Positions 14,949-23,293 of a stretch of DNA of 31,073 nucleotides are shown here, piece after piece. Origin of the DNA: CAZMCT01 sp964564785 (lineage in GTDB: Bacteria > Planctomycetota > Phycisphaerae > UBA1845 > Fen-1342); the NCBI GenBank assembly GCA_964564785.1, contig CAZMCT010000032.1, positions 1 through 31,073 of the forward strand. The letters are read 5' to 3'. The notes beneath the pieces were generated by a model. The model searched no databases. It was not told the DNA's origin and saw only the letters and a program-made list of their open reading frames with translations. Both the position numbers and the translations under genes were made by a program. Each line of letters begins with the position of its first letter. Position 1 is the stretch's first letter.

Positions 14949-16096
14949 TGATCACCCACGAGTTTCAGTGAGAGAGCCACAAACTGATACGTGGCCGCGA
15001 CGGCCGCCACGCGCACGGCAGGCGCGGATCGGTAGCGCTCCAGTGCGGCCGGACTGAGGCGCCGGCGCAACCACTCTTTGTAAAGATTGCAAGCCACCAA
15101 GCCGCAGGCATGCAGCAGGCCCCAGCTCAGAAAGCTCGTCGTGAGCCCATGCCACGCACCGCACAGCGTAAACGACACCCCGAGCGCCAAACTCGCGCCC
15201 AGCACGGGGTAGCGCCCGTCCGTCCGCCGGAGAAATGCCAGTTGGAGCGGCACGAACAGGTGGTGACGGATGAATTGCGACAGCGTGATGTGCCAGCGCT
15301 CCCAAAACTCCGTCAGATTGCGCGCCAGGTACGGCCGGTTGAAGTTCTCCGGCGTTCTCACGCCGAGCAGACGTCCGCAGCCGACCGCGATGTCGCTGTA
15401 GGCGCTGAAGTCCAGATAGATCCACAGGAAGTGGAGATTGATTTCCACCCAGCGATACCAGCCGGTTGCGCTCCAACCCGTCGCGAACAACTGGGCCACG
15501 AGATAGGCCAGCACGAACTTTTTGAACAATCCGGACGCGATCCGATCGGCGGCCTCCAGGACCGCGCGCGTGTCCGGGGGCGGCGGTACCGCCGGCTGTC
15601 GCACATAGTCGTCGTATGACTGGATCGGCCCGGCCGCCAACATATGGAAGGGCAGTAGGTAGTTGATCAGTCCGGTCAACGTGGGGGGCGGATGAAGGCC
15701 GCCGTGCACTGAACGCCAGACGTCCACGATTCGCAGGCATACATAGGAAAAGCCGATGCCGGCCAGCAGCGGGTTCAAGCGGTCGAGCCCGATCCCCAGC
15801 GACAGGGCCGGGAGTCTGTGCAGCACAAACAGCCCGGCGACGCCGGTGAGGGTCAGCAGCCCGCTGACCAGCGCAGCGCGCCGCGTGCGGCCGAGCCGCA
15901 GCAAGACGTGCAGCAGCACCACGCCGCCCAGCACGGCCGGCACGTACCGGCCGACGCAAAGCCCGACAAACAGCAGGTTGAGCAACGCGAGGACCCTGCG
16001 CCGCAGGGCGGCGTGCGTGAGCGGGGTCAGCAGGGCTACCGCCAGAATCAGGACCAGCCAGACCTTCAGCGACGTGATCGGCACTACCGCCAGCAC
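14930..16096 (-). CDS. MBOAT family membrane-bound O-acyltransferase (DltB/AlgI-like)
   Basis: 388 residues from the GTG at 16096, preceded by GGAGGG eight bases upstream and six bases after the FkbH stop. About ten hydrophobic segments span the protein. MBOAT landmarks are present: LINYLLPFHMLAAGPIQSYD, LHFLWIYLDFSAYSDIAVG, NFNRPYLARNLTEFWERWHI, TLSQFIRHHLFVPLQLAFL and LCGAWHGL with the invariant catalytic His316. The family (DltB, AlgI, PatA) takes an acyl group from a cytoplasmic thioester donor and passes it across the membrane to an extracytoplasmic acceptor. With an ACP in the same operon, the donor is probably acyl-ACP as for DltB, and the DltX-like microprotein whose gene overlaps its 3' end is the likely first acceptor. 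It has no C-terminal F-x-Y-x-x-F of its own, consistent with a separate shuttle. Confidence 0.93.
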   Translation of the reverse strand: MLAVVPITSLKVWLVLILAVALLTPLTHAALRRRVLALLNLLFVGLCVGRYVPAVLGGVVLLHVLLRLGRTRRAALVSGLLTLTGVAGLFVLHRLPALSLGIGLDRLNPLLAGIGFSYVCLRIVDVWRSVHGGLHPPPTLTGLINYLLPFHMLAAGPIQSYDDYVRQPAVPPPPDTRAVLEAADRIASGLFKKFVLAYLVAQLFATGWSATGWYRWVEINLHFLWIYLDFSAYSDIAVGCGRLLGVRTPENFNRPYLARNLTEFWERWHITLSQFIRHHLFVPLQLAFLRRTDGRYPVLGASLALGVSFTLCGAWHGLTTSFLSWGLLHACGLVACNLYKEWLRRRLSPAALERYRSAPAVRVAAVAATYQFVALSLKLVGDQWKADW

Positions 16097-16102
16097 GGGC
16101 GT

Positions 16103-17950
16103 TCACCCTCCCGCCTGAACATAGGTCGTTGCCGGTTCGCGTTCGGCGGTGAGATCGAGGACGAAACGCTGCACGCCGGCGGATGTCTGCGGCGCAGGGA
16201 CGAAGCCGAGGCGCGGGTACAAGTCGGCGACGAGTCCGTTCTTCGCGGTCGGGATGTACTCACCGAACAGCCGCCGGTATCCGCGACGCCGGGCTTGCGC
16301 GACCAGAGCATTGCAGACGTATTCCTCAACGGTCCGCCCGATCGCCCGGCAACTCATCAGCCAGGTGTCGATCCGCAGGGCTTCGCACGGCGCGCGATCT
16401 TCCGGTAGCGCCAGGACCAACGCGATCAGGCCGTAATCTCCGAACCGGTCGGTCAGGCGCACAGTCAGCCCGAGGGCGCCGTCCTGCGCGAGCAGCCGGC
16501 GTACGTCCTCGGCCGTGTGGCGCCGGGTGGTCAGGTTGAATTGGTTCGTTTTGCCCAACAGCTGAACCACGCGCTGCATGTCCGGTTCGTCAATCGGTCG
16601 CACCGTGGCGCGCATGTCTAGCGAGGTGAGGAATTCCGGCAGGCCGGCGGCATCCGCCTGCGCCGCGCGGCGCTGCTGCTCGGCCTGGTATTGGGTGCCG
16701 CGTTGCTGGTCATCCAGCGTCAGCAGGTTCGTCTCGAACCACAAGCCCTCCTCAAGGGCCCGCACGTACTCCGCGGGATCGGACGGCACTTCGACGACTT
16801 CCACTTCCGGCAGCGCCTGCCGAACCTGTTCGCGCTCCGCGGGGCTGTCATCGAAAAAGACGAAACTGTCCAGCCCGAGCCGCAGGGTTTGAGCGATACG
16901 GCGAATCGCCGTCGGCTTGGGATCCCACGAGGCTTCGAATGCGGCGAAGTCGGCGAAGCGCAAAACCATGTCCGGGTGCTGCTCGAAGGGCTCCCGGGCG
17001 TCGGCGGGGTTGTTCTTCGAGCAGACGGCCAGGACAACGCCGCGCCGCGCGAGCTGGCGAAGGTACTCCTGAAACGCGCGGTACGCCGCCCCGTCGGGGC
17101 TGTCGCCGAGCTGCACGTTCAACGCTCCCACCTCGCCGACAATGCCACCCCACAATGTGTTGTCCAGGTCGAGCACCAAAACCTTCTTCGGCCCGCTGGT
17201 CACGGCGCGGATGCCGGCCCACAGGTGCCGCCCCAGGAGCACCACTCCGGCGTCGCTGAACGGCTGGCGTGTCCAGTGGTAGTTGCGGGGATCGTAAAAC
17301 CGCGCTCGCCCCGCCATTCCGGCAATCTGTTCCAGATCGACGAAGTAAGCATCGGCCGGCAGGCTGGCGCGCAGCTTCGCGTTCAGCTCACGAACCAGTT
17401 GAGCCGGTCCGCCCTGCCGGGCTCCGAGGTGGTAGCCCCACGGGCCCGGCCCCCACCAGTCGTAGCCCACCTGCACGAGCCGGGTGCCGGACCGACGCAC
17501 AAGCTCGTGTGCCTGCCGCAGAAACGACAGCTCGTCCTCAATGCGTTGCGTGGCGTCGCGTGCGTCGTCTGCCAGCAAACGCTGGTGCCACGGCAGCAAC
17601 ACCACCGTGTCGGCGTCTGCGGACCCCCGCATCAGCTCCTGGACGACGTTGTCGTATTCGCCGTCCGTAACGCGCGCCGCTACGCCGCGTCCCCATGCTT
17701 CGGCAGTCACCACCGGTACCAAAAACGACGTGGTGCATTGTCCCAGAATCCGCGCGCGGGTCGTGACGGGTCCGGCCGTGCCGGCGGCCAGTTGCCCGCC
17801 GATGTACCGGCCGGCTGCCGCCACCCGGTGCGGCGGCAGAGAGCCGCGGCGCAGCAGGTCGCGTACCGCACGCAGCGCGGCCTCGTGCGCGCCGGCGTGC
17901 TGAAGCGCCTGCCAGTCGTTCTGTAGCGGGGCTGCGAGCGTTGTCGTCAT
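16103..17950 (-). CDS. FkbH-like HAD-IIIC family enzyme (hydroxyacyl/glyceryl-ACP loading)
   Basis: 615 residues. The N-terminal ~245 residues resemble the SGNH-like region common in long FkbH proteins (VVLLPWHQRLL, then AYFVDLEQIAGMAGR and NYHWTRQPFSDAG). The HAD-IIIC domain (~255-400) has KVLVLDLDNTLWGGIVGE (Asp261, Asp263), GVVLAVCSKNNPADA, WDPKPTAIRRIA and FVFFDDSPAEREQVR. The C-terminal ~430-600 is the GNAT-like part (LLGKTNQFNLTTRRH, RFGDYGLIALV, then MSCRAIGRTVEEYVCNAL with its conserved Cys). In polyketide pathways FkbH takes 1,3-bisphosphoglycerate, removes phosphate and passes the glyceryl group to an ACP. The ACP in this operon is the natural acceptor. It would then replace the ATP-dependent ligase DltA of Dlt-type systems. 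The exact acyl group is not shown by the sequence. Confidence 0.92.
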   Translation of the reverse strand: MTTTLAAPLQNDWQALQHAGAHEAALRAVRDLLRRGSLPPHRVAAAGRYIGGQLAAGTAGPVTTRARILGQCTTSFLVPVVTAEAWGRGVAARVTDGEYDNVVQELMRGSADADTVVLLPWHQRLLADDARDATQRIEDELSFLRQAHELVRRSGTRLVQVGYDWWGPGPWGYHLGARQGGPAQLVRELNAKLRASLPADAYFVDLEQIAGMAGRARFYDPRNYHWTRQPFSDAGVVLLGRHLWAGIRAVTSGPKKVLVLDLDNTLWGGIVGEVGALNVQLGDSPDGAAYRAFQEYLRQLARRGVVLAVCSKNNPADAREPFEQHPDMVLRFADFAAFEASWDPKPTAIRRIAQTLRLGLDSFVFFDDSPAEREQVRQALPEVEVVEVPSDPAEYVRALEEGLWFETNLLTLDDQQRGTQYQAEQQRRAAQADAAGLPEFLTSLDMRATVRPIDEPDMQRVVQLLGKTNQFNLTTRRHTAEDVRRLLAQDGALGLTVRLTDRFGDYGLIALVLALPEDRAPCEALRIDTWLMSCRAIGRTVEEYVCNALVAQARRRGYRRLFGEYIPTAKNGLVADLYPRLGFVPAPQTSAGVQRFVLDLTAEREPATTYVQAGG

Positions 17951-18012
17951 CTGTGTCCGTTCCGCGGCCGGGAGTCGCTGCGCGCGGCACGCCGGTGGCC
18001 CGCCGCCTCGGC

Positions 18013-18954
18013 CTAGGTGTTCCGATGCGCGACGAGCACGACGTCGATCGTCGAATCCCGGGTACGTGGTTCGTAATCGCGCACCGCCAGATTCCGCGCC
18101 GTGTGGATCCGAAAACCGCAGTCCTCGACGAGGGTGTGGATTTCCTCCGGGCTGCGGAACCGATACAGGTGGTCAAGCGCGTTCCCGTCCACCACAGTGA
18201 CGATGAACAGCGGCCGCTCGGGTGCCAGACAACGTTGCAGTTCGCGCAACACGAAGGCCGGATCGGGGACATGTTCCAACAGCTCGGCGCAGATCATCCA
18301 CTGGCACTGGCCGTTGGACAGTGGCAGACACTCGCGCGCATCGCCCAGTCGCAAGTCGAAACGGGAGGCTTCGATCCCGCCCGCGCGCAGCACTTGAGCG
18401 GCAAAACGCTGCGAGTGGCGGCTGATGTCGAAGCTGATCGTCCTGACCTGGGGCCGAGCAGCCAACACGTCTAACAGGTACAGCCCGTGGCCGTAGCCCA
18501 CTTCCGTTCCCAGCCCGGTCGGCGGTACCAGTGGGAGAAAGCATTCGCGAAAGATGGCGTGAATATCGAAGTGGATCGGCCAGAATGCGTGCGTCAGCAG
18601 CAGCCCGAGCAAGTAGAAGCCTTCCATGACGTCGGGGTTGTCGTAAACCTCGCGCCGTGCGGCCTCGAAGTCGGTGTGCGAATAGCGGTCGCTCGCCTGA
18701 AAGCGGGCCTGGGCCTTGAGGTAGCCGACGGTGTATTCCAGCAAGGCGGCCAACGGTTGTCCGGGCAGTAGGGCCGCGAGGGTGAGCAGACGTTCCGCCT
18801 CATCCCAGAACGCCTCTCCGTGCCGCCGCACGTTGAGCTCGACCTGGCGCGCGAGCAGCGGCGTGTCGAGCGCTTGAATCTCTGCGGCCAGGGCGGCGGC
18901 CCGGGGAAAGCGTCGGCAAACATCCGCCGGCACGGTCGCGCTCAGCACGCTCAT
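18013..18954 (-). CDS. SAM-dependent methyltransferase (class I)
   Basis: 313 residues from the ATG at 18954, which overlaps the VOC-gene stop by one base (TGATG). The N-terminal ~140 residues are helical and not recognisable (RYSHTDFEAARREVYDNPDV). The C-terminal Rossmann domain carries motif I TEVGYGHGLYLLDVL (Glu151, Gly153, 155, 157), FDISRHSQRFA, LRLGDARECLPL (acidic post-II residue), WMICAELLEHVPDPAFVLREL and the strand LFIVTVVDGNALDHLYRF. It methylates an unknown acceptor. In FkbH pathways a methyltransferase often O-methylates the ACP-bound glycerate-derived unit, so a methoxy-hydroxyacyl product is a reasonable guess, though this protein is not a close FkbG match. The FkbH gene begins 62 bases downstream. 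Confidence 0.86.
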   Translation of the reverse strand: MSVLSATVPADVCRRFPRAAALAAEIQALDTPLLARQVELNVRRHGEAFWDEAERLLTLAALLPGQPLAALLEYTVGYLKAQARFQASDRYSHTDFEAARREVYDNPDVMEGFYLLGLLLTHAFWPIHFDIHAIFRECFLPLVPPTGLGTEVGYGHGLYLLDVLAARPQVRTISFDISRHSQRFAAQVLRAGGIEASRFDLRLGDARECLPLSNGQCQWMICAELLEHVPDPAFVLRELQRCLAPERPLFIVTVVDGNALDHLYRFRSPEEIHTLVEDCGFRIHTARNLAVRDYEPRTRDSTIDVVLVAHRNT

Positions 18955-19385
18955 CACACAGCTCCCGAGGCCGTTCTGCCCGGCCCGTTCGGTTCGACGA
19001 ACTCCAGGATCAGTCCCCGCGTGTACACCGGCGGCAAAAAGTTGATCCGCAGCTCGCCTGCGGGTACGGGACGATCCTCCAGCAGGTGAATCCCGCCGGC
19101 TGCGAGGCGGTCCTGAAGTTTCTCCAGGTTGTTCACCTGGAACGCCAAGTGATGCAGCCCGCCGACACCGCGGTTGAACCCCGCCAGCGGGCCTCCTTGG
19201 GGCACGATGAACTCGACCTGCGCCGTGCCGACATTCACGAACAGGCACTCCGCCTGGTACCGCTCCACGAATACGCAGCGGCTGACTGCGAGACCCAGCA
19301 GCGTCAGCAACTCGTCCAGTTGCCGGCGTTCGTTGAGCACCACCCCCACGTGATGAAGGCACATCGTGTGACCGTCGCGTCGCAT
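18954..19385 (-). CDS. VOC (glyoxalase/epimerase-fold) family protein
   Basis: 143 residues from the ATG at 19385, four bases after the ACP stop; an internal Met at 19364 (MCLHHVGVVL) is an alternative start. Two beta-alpha-beta-beta-beta modules are visible: LHHVGVVLNERRQLDELLTLL then CLFVNVGTAQVEFIVPQ, and GGLHHLAFQVNNLEKLQDRLAA then GLILEFVEPNG. The pattern is closest to methylmalonyl-CoA epimerase-type VOC proteins: the metal ligands of that fold would be His in HHV, Glu in VEFI, His in LHHLAF and Glu in ILEFVE, all present. It may therefore epimerise or isomerise the carbon alpha to a thioester, such as an ACP-bound hydroxyacyl unit. Tight coupling with ACP upstream and the methyltransferase downstream supports that, but the substrate is unproven. 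Confidence 0.85.
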   Translation of the reverse strand: MRRDGHTMCLHHVGVVLNERRQLDELLTLLGLAVSRCVFVERYQAECLFVNVGTAQVEFIVPQGGPLAGFNRGVGGLHHLAFQVNNLEKLQDRLAAGGIHLLEDRPVPAGELRINFLPPVYTRGLILEFVEPNGPGRTASGAV

Positions 19386-19389
19386 GGCA

Positions 19390-19629
19390 TCAGGCCGGTT
19401 GTTTGGCTTCGATCAGCTCGATGAGCTGGCCGACGTTCTTGAGCGTCGCCACCTGCGTGGTGTTGAAGCGGATACCGAACTCGCGCTCGACGTGCAGCAG
19501 CAGCGTGACGTGCATCAGCGAATCCCAACCCGCGATGTCGGCCGCGGTCGTCGTCGGGCCGACCACGATCCGCGGGTCTTGAAAGACTTCCCGAAAGACG
19601 CGCGTCACACGCTCCAGCGTCGCACCCAT
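19390..19629 (-). CDS. Acyl carrier protein
   Basis: 79 residues from the ATG at 19629 (GGGAG seven bases upstream). The open frame extends 121 codons further but is low-complexity there. It has the ACP four-helix pattern with the 4'-phosphopantetheine site GWDSLMHVTLLLHVEREFG, Ser37 being the attachment residue, and ends RFNTTQVATLKNVGQLIELI. It is the first gene of a seven-gene minus-strand operon, with no fatty-acid synthesis genes around it, so it is a dedicated carrier like DltC or the FkbJ-type ACP. It probably holds the hydroxyacyl group loaded by the FkbH-like enzyme and presents it to the MBOAT. Confidence 0.93.
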   Translation of the reverse strand: MGATLERVTRVFREVFQDPRIVVGPTTTAADIAGWDSLMHVTLLLHVEREFGIRFNTTQVATLKNVGQLIELIEAKQPA

Positions 19630-20009
19630 GCTCGGCTCCCGACTCGCACGCAGCAGCACGCGTGCGCGCCACTCGGCGTGCGGTCGGCGGACAGCGCAAC
19701 CGTTGCGCTGCCGACCGCTCGCGCCGCGCAGCCACGACCAGCAATATCGACCGCGGCACGCTTCCCGATTGACCGCGGGCGTCCGCCCCGGCAGCCTTGA
19801 CGCGCACGGCCGGCGATCGGCGGCGAAAGCCGCGTGGCGCCGCGGCTGCGGTTCGGCGCGACGGATGAGGGGGTCGGCTTGGGCGAGATCCACCCGCTCG
19901 TGCCACGACGGAGCAGCGGGGGATAGGGCGAGCCCCGGGGGGGCGTTGGAGCGCCCGGCCGCGGCGGTTATCTTGGCGCGCTCGATCGTCACCCCGAGGG
20001 AGCGCCGTC
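19630..20009. other. Divergent intergenic region, acylation operon / GH116
   Basis: 380 bp holding the control regions of both units. A weak candidate plus-strand promoter (19946-19974) is given separately. For the minus side only an AT-richer patch at about 19742-19746 stands out, without a matching -35. No hairpin or repeat of note was seen. Confidence 0.5.
19946..19974 (+). promoter_or_regulatory. Weak candidate promoter for the GH116 gene
   Basis: TTGGAG (19946-19951) and TATCTT (19969-19974) are separated by 17 bases. Only three and four consensus positions match, respectively. The position, about 35 bp before the start codon, is suitable. Low confidence. Confidence 0.25.
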
Positions 20010-23000
20010 ATGTCCTGTCGTGCCTGGCCCACCCTGTGTGTGCTGCTGGCCGCTTTGAACCTGTCCGCTCAGGAGAACGCGATGAAACCGCTTGCGGCCG
20101 CGCACCCGGTTCCCGCCGAGAAGGGCTTTTCGCGGGCGCAGCGGGCCGCACTGCTCGAACGTGGCACGCAGCGCGTGTACACGGGTGATGCCCGCACCAC
20201 GCTCGGCATGCCCTGCGGCGGCATCTGTGCCGGACAGCTCTACGTTCGCGGTGACGGCACGCTCGCCGGTTGGCAGGTCGATGGCGGCAACTACTTCGTC
20301 GACACCGGCCAGACGCTTTATCGCACCTACCGCCCGGAACAGCCGCTGATGCAGGGCTTCGCGATCGCGGCCAAAACGGCCGGCGGGCCGTGGTCGCGCG
20401 CGATCCTCGCGGACGAGGGCTACGACGCGATCGAGTTCGTCGGCGAGTACCCGCGGGCCATCGTGCGCTACCGCGCAAAAGACCGCGCGGTGCCGCCGGT
20501 CGACGTCGACCTCGAAGTGTTCAGCCCGTTTGTGCCGCTCGATGCGCGGAACTCGGCCTGGCCGGCTACCGTGCTGCGTTTCACCGTCCGCAATCCCGGT
20601 TCCGAAGTCGTGCCGGTCGCGCTCGGCGGCTGGCTCGAGAACCAGGTCTACCGCGAGCGCTCGAGCCCGCTGTTCGTCGGCCGGCGGAACCGGGCGGTCA
20701 CTGATGACAACGTCACGACCGTGCTCATGGAGGCGTTCGAGCGCCGTCCGCCGGCCGGCGCGCCGCCGCGCACGCGTGTGCTGGCGGATTTCGAATCCGG
20801 CACGTACGCGGGCTGGACGCTGTCCGGCGACGCCTTCGGCGCCGCGCCGCCCACCGGCACGCTGCCCGATCAGCAGCCCGTCAGCGGCTTCGGCGGCACG
20901 CATCTCGTGAATACGTTTGCCGGCGGCGACCGCTCCACCGGCCGGCTGGTCAGCGAGCCTTTCAGGATCGACCTGCCCTACCTCACGTTCCGTATCGGCG
21001 GCGGCGCGCACGCCGGCCAGACCTGTCTGAACCTGGTCGTGGATGGCCAGGTGGTCCGAACGGCCACCGGGCGCAACCGCGAGCAGCTCGAGCCGCGGGC
21101 GTGGGACGTCAGCCCGTTCGTGCGCCGCGAGGCGCGGCTCGAGATCGTGGACGAGCACCGCGGCGGCTGGGGACACGTGAACGTTGACGACATCGCGCTG
21201 ACCAATGCACTCGGCCCCGAATACGGCGAGTTCCGCACCGATGCCCTCGGCCTCGGCACGATGGCCCTGTCGCTGCTGGGAGACGGGGCGGTCAAGCTGG
21301 CCTGGGTCGACCGGGCGGCGTTCGTCGCCGGGCTTGCGGCTCGGCCCGACACCGCGGGCGGGGCGCAGGAAGAAACCGGCGAGGCGCCGCTGGTCGGCAC
21401 CCTCACGACATACTTCGCCCTCGATCCCGGCGCAGAACGCCATGTGGTGTTCCTCGTTACCTGGCACTTCCCGAACCTGCACACCGGCCACGGTCGCATG
21501 TACACGAACTGGTTCACCGACGCCCGCGACGTGGCCGTGCAGCTCGCCCGCGACCTCGACCGGTTGCGGCGCGAAACGCTCCGCTTCTGCGAGGTCTACT
21601 ATCGCCAGACGACGCTGCCGTGGTGGCTGAACACGCGCCTGCTCATGCCGGTCGCCAACCTGGCGAGCGGGACGGCGCAATGGTGGAAGAACGGGCGGTT
21701 CTGGGGCTGGGAGGGCGTGTGCTGCTGCGCCGGAACCTGCACCCACGTGTGGAACTACGCCCAGGGCGACGCGTGGCTGTTCCCCGAGCTGGCCCGCTCC
21801 GTCCGCACGATGCAGGACCTCGGCGAGGGCTTCGACGAAACGAGCGGCCTGGTCGGGTTCCGTTCCGACCGCAACTTCGCCGCCGACGGCCAGGCCGGCA
21901 CGATCCTCAAGTGCTACCGCGAGCACCTCACCTCGCCTGACGACGCCTATCTGCGCAAGCACTGGTCGCGGATCCGCGCGGCGCTCGAATACCTCATCAG
22001 CCACGACCCGGACGAGAACGGCGTGATCGAGAACGACCGACAGCACAACACCTACGACATCAACTTCGTGGGGCCGAACACCTTCGTCGGCGCGCTCTAC
22101 CTCGCCGCGCTGCGGGCCGGCGAGGAAATGGCCCGGCTCATGGGCGACGATGCGTCCGCCACGCGTTACCGGACGCTGTTCGAGCGCGGCCGGACGTGGA
22201 CGGCGGAGAACCTGTTCAACGGCGAATACTATGAGCAGCGGGTGCCGCCGGGCGACGACCGGCCGTGGCAGTACGGCGCCGGCTGCCTGTCCGATCAGCT
22301 CTTCGGGCAGAACTGGGCACACGTGCTGGGCCTGGGCTACCTGCTGCCGCGCGAGCAGGTCCGCAGCGGGCTGGCGGCCGCGTTCAAGTACAACTGGGCG
22401 CCCGACGTCGGGCCGCTCAACGAGCGCTTCCCGCCGGAGCGCTGGTTCGCCCGTCCGGGCGAGCCGGGGCTGTTCGTGTGTACCTGGCCGCGGGGCGGCC
22501 GGCCGGCCGAGCCGGTGCGTTACCGCGACGAGGTGTGGACGGGGATCGAGTACCAGCTCGCGGCGGGGCTGGCGTGGGAGGGACTGACGGATGAGGCGCT
22601 GCTGATCGTCCACGGCGTCGAGGAACGGTACGACGGGGCGAAGCACAACCCGTGGAACGAGATCGAGTGCGGCGATCATTATGCCCGCGCGCTGGCGTCC
22701 TGGGGCGTGCGGCATGCGCTGGCGGGTTACACGTGGAACGGCCCGGCGGGGCGGCTTTCGCTGGCGCCGCGTGTGCAAGCCGACGATTTCGCGGGCTTTT
22801 TCGCGGCTGGCACGGCGTGGGGCACGCTCCGCCAGCAGCGCACCGCGGATTCGCAGATCAGCATGATCGAACCGGCCGCGGGTCGGATGACGGTGCGTGA
22901 GTTCCAGACGCAGGTGCCGGCGGGCGTGCGCGTCCGGCGCGTCGCGGTGGCAGCAACCGGCGCGGCACGACTCGAGGCGCCGTTCACGCAGGATGGTACG

Positions 23001-23075
23001 GCACTGCTGGTCAGACTGGACGCGCCGCTCGCGCTCCAGTCGGACCGCGTTGTGCGCTTCGAGATGTCGTGGTGA
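20010..23075 (+). CDS. Secreted GH116-family glycosidase with inserted beta-sandwich domain
   Basis: 1021 residues from the ATG at 20010 (GAGGGAG seven bases upstream), with a short signal peptide ending near LNLSAQ. The N-terminal GH116 domain begins TTLGMPCGGICAGQLYVRGDG. It is interrupted at ~257-398 by a beta-sandwich: ADFESGTYAGWTLSG, GGTHLVNTFAGGD, TGRLVSEPFRID, CLNLVVDGQVVR, GGWGHVNVDDIALT. This module also occurs in GH32-type and other planctomycete secreted proteins and may bind carbohydrate. The (alpha/alpha)6 catalytic domain has WEGVCCCAGTCTHVWNYAQG, DGQAGTILKCYREH, NTYDINFVGPNTFVGALYL, GCLSDQLFGQNWAHVLG (Asp762, matching the acid/base Asp of GBA2 by motif), DEVWTGIEYQLAAG and NPWNEIECGDHYARAL. 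Relatives include human GBA2 beta-glucosidase. The nucleophile Glu is probably ~568, by position only. Substrate unknown; it would act outside the cytoplasm. Confidence 0.9.
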   Translation: MSCRAWPTLCVLLAALNLSAQENAMKPLAAAHPVPAEKGFSRAQRAALLERGTQRVYTGDARTTLGMPCGGICAGQLYVRGDGTLAGWQVDGGNYFVDTGQTLYRTYRPEQPLMQGFAIAAKTAGGPWSRAILADEGYDAIEFVGEYPRAIVRYRAKDRAVPPVDVDLEVFSPFVPLDARNSAWPATVLRFTVRNPGSEVVPVALGGWLENQVYRERSSPLFVGRRNRAVTDDNVTTVLMEAFERRPPAGAPPRTRVLADFESGTYAGWTLSGDAFGAAPPTGTLPDQQPVSGFGGTHLVNTFAGGDRSTGRLVSEPFRIDLPYLTFRIGGGAHAGQTCLNLVVDGQVVRTATGRNREQLEPRAWDVSPFVRREARLEIVDEHRGGWGHVNVDDIALTNALGPEYGEFRTDALGLGTMALSLLGDGAVKLAWVDRAAFVAGLAARPDTAGGAQEETGEAPLVGTLTTYFALDPGAERHVVFLVTWHFPNLHTGHGRMYTNWFTDARDVAVQLARDLDRLRRETLRFCEVYYRQTTLPWWLNTRLLMPVANLASGTAQWWKNGRFWGWEGVCCCAGTCTHVWNYAQGDAWLFPELARSVRTMQDLGEGFDETSGLVGFRSDRNFAADGQAGTILKCYREHLTSPDDAYLRKHWSRIRAALEYLISHDPDENGVIENDRQHNTYDINFVGPNTFVGALYLAALRAGEEMARLMGDDASATRYRTLFERGRTWTAENLFNGEYYEQRVPPGDDRPWQYGAGCLSDQLFGQNWAHVLGLGYLLPREQVRSGLAAAFKYNWAPDVGPLNERFPPERWFARPGEPGLFVCTWPRGGRPAEPVRYRDEVWTGIEYQLAAGLAWEGLTDEALLIVHGVEERYDGAKHNPWNEIECGDHYARALASWGVRHALAGYTWNGPAGRLSLAPRVQADDFAGFFAAGTAWGTLRQQRTADSQISMIEPAAGRMTVREFQTQVPAGVRVRRVAVAATGAARLEAPFTQDGTALLVRLDAPLALQSDRVVRFEMSW

Positions 23076-23293
23076 CGTGGCGCCGCGACAGTCCTTCGGA
23101 GCGCCGCCGCCTTGCGGTGTGAGAAACGGGGCCGCGGATCCGCAGTGGCCGCCGCCGCCCGGGTGTCGCGAAGCCGCGATGACCCACCACCGCGGCCGGA
23201 TTCCGCCTCGCTGCGCTCCTCGGAATCACAGCGCGCGGGCGCTCCGCGGGCCGGAGGTGCGCGGCCGCTGCTCGGCAGGACACGCCGTGAGTG

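Noticed and set aside
14952..16106. 384-codon frame overlapping the MBOAT gene on the same strand
   Set aside because: An Arg/Pro/Ala-rich out-of-frame reading; the MBOAT frame has helices and catalytic motifs.
19989..22778. 929-codon minus-strand open frame opposite GH116
   Set aside because: It is a mirror shadow of the GH116 gene (Arg/Val/Asp/His-rich, no known motifs); the plus strand carries clear GH116 motifs.
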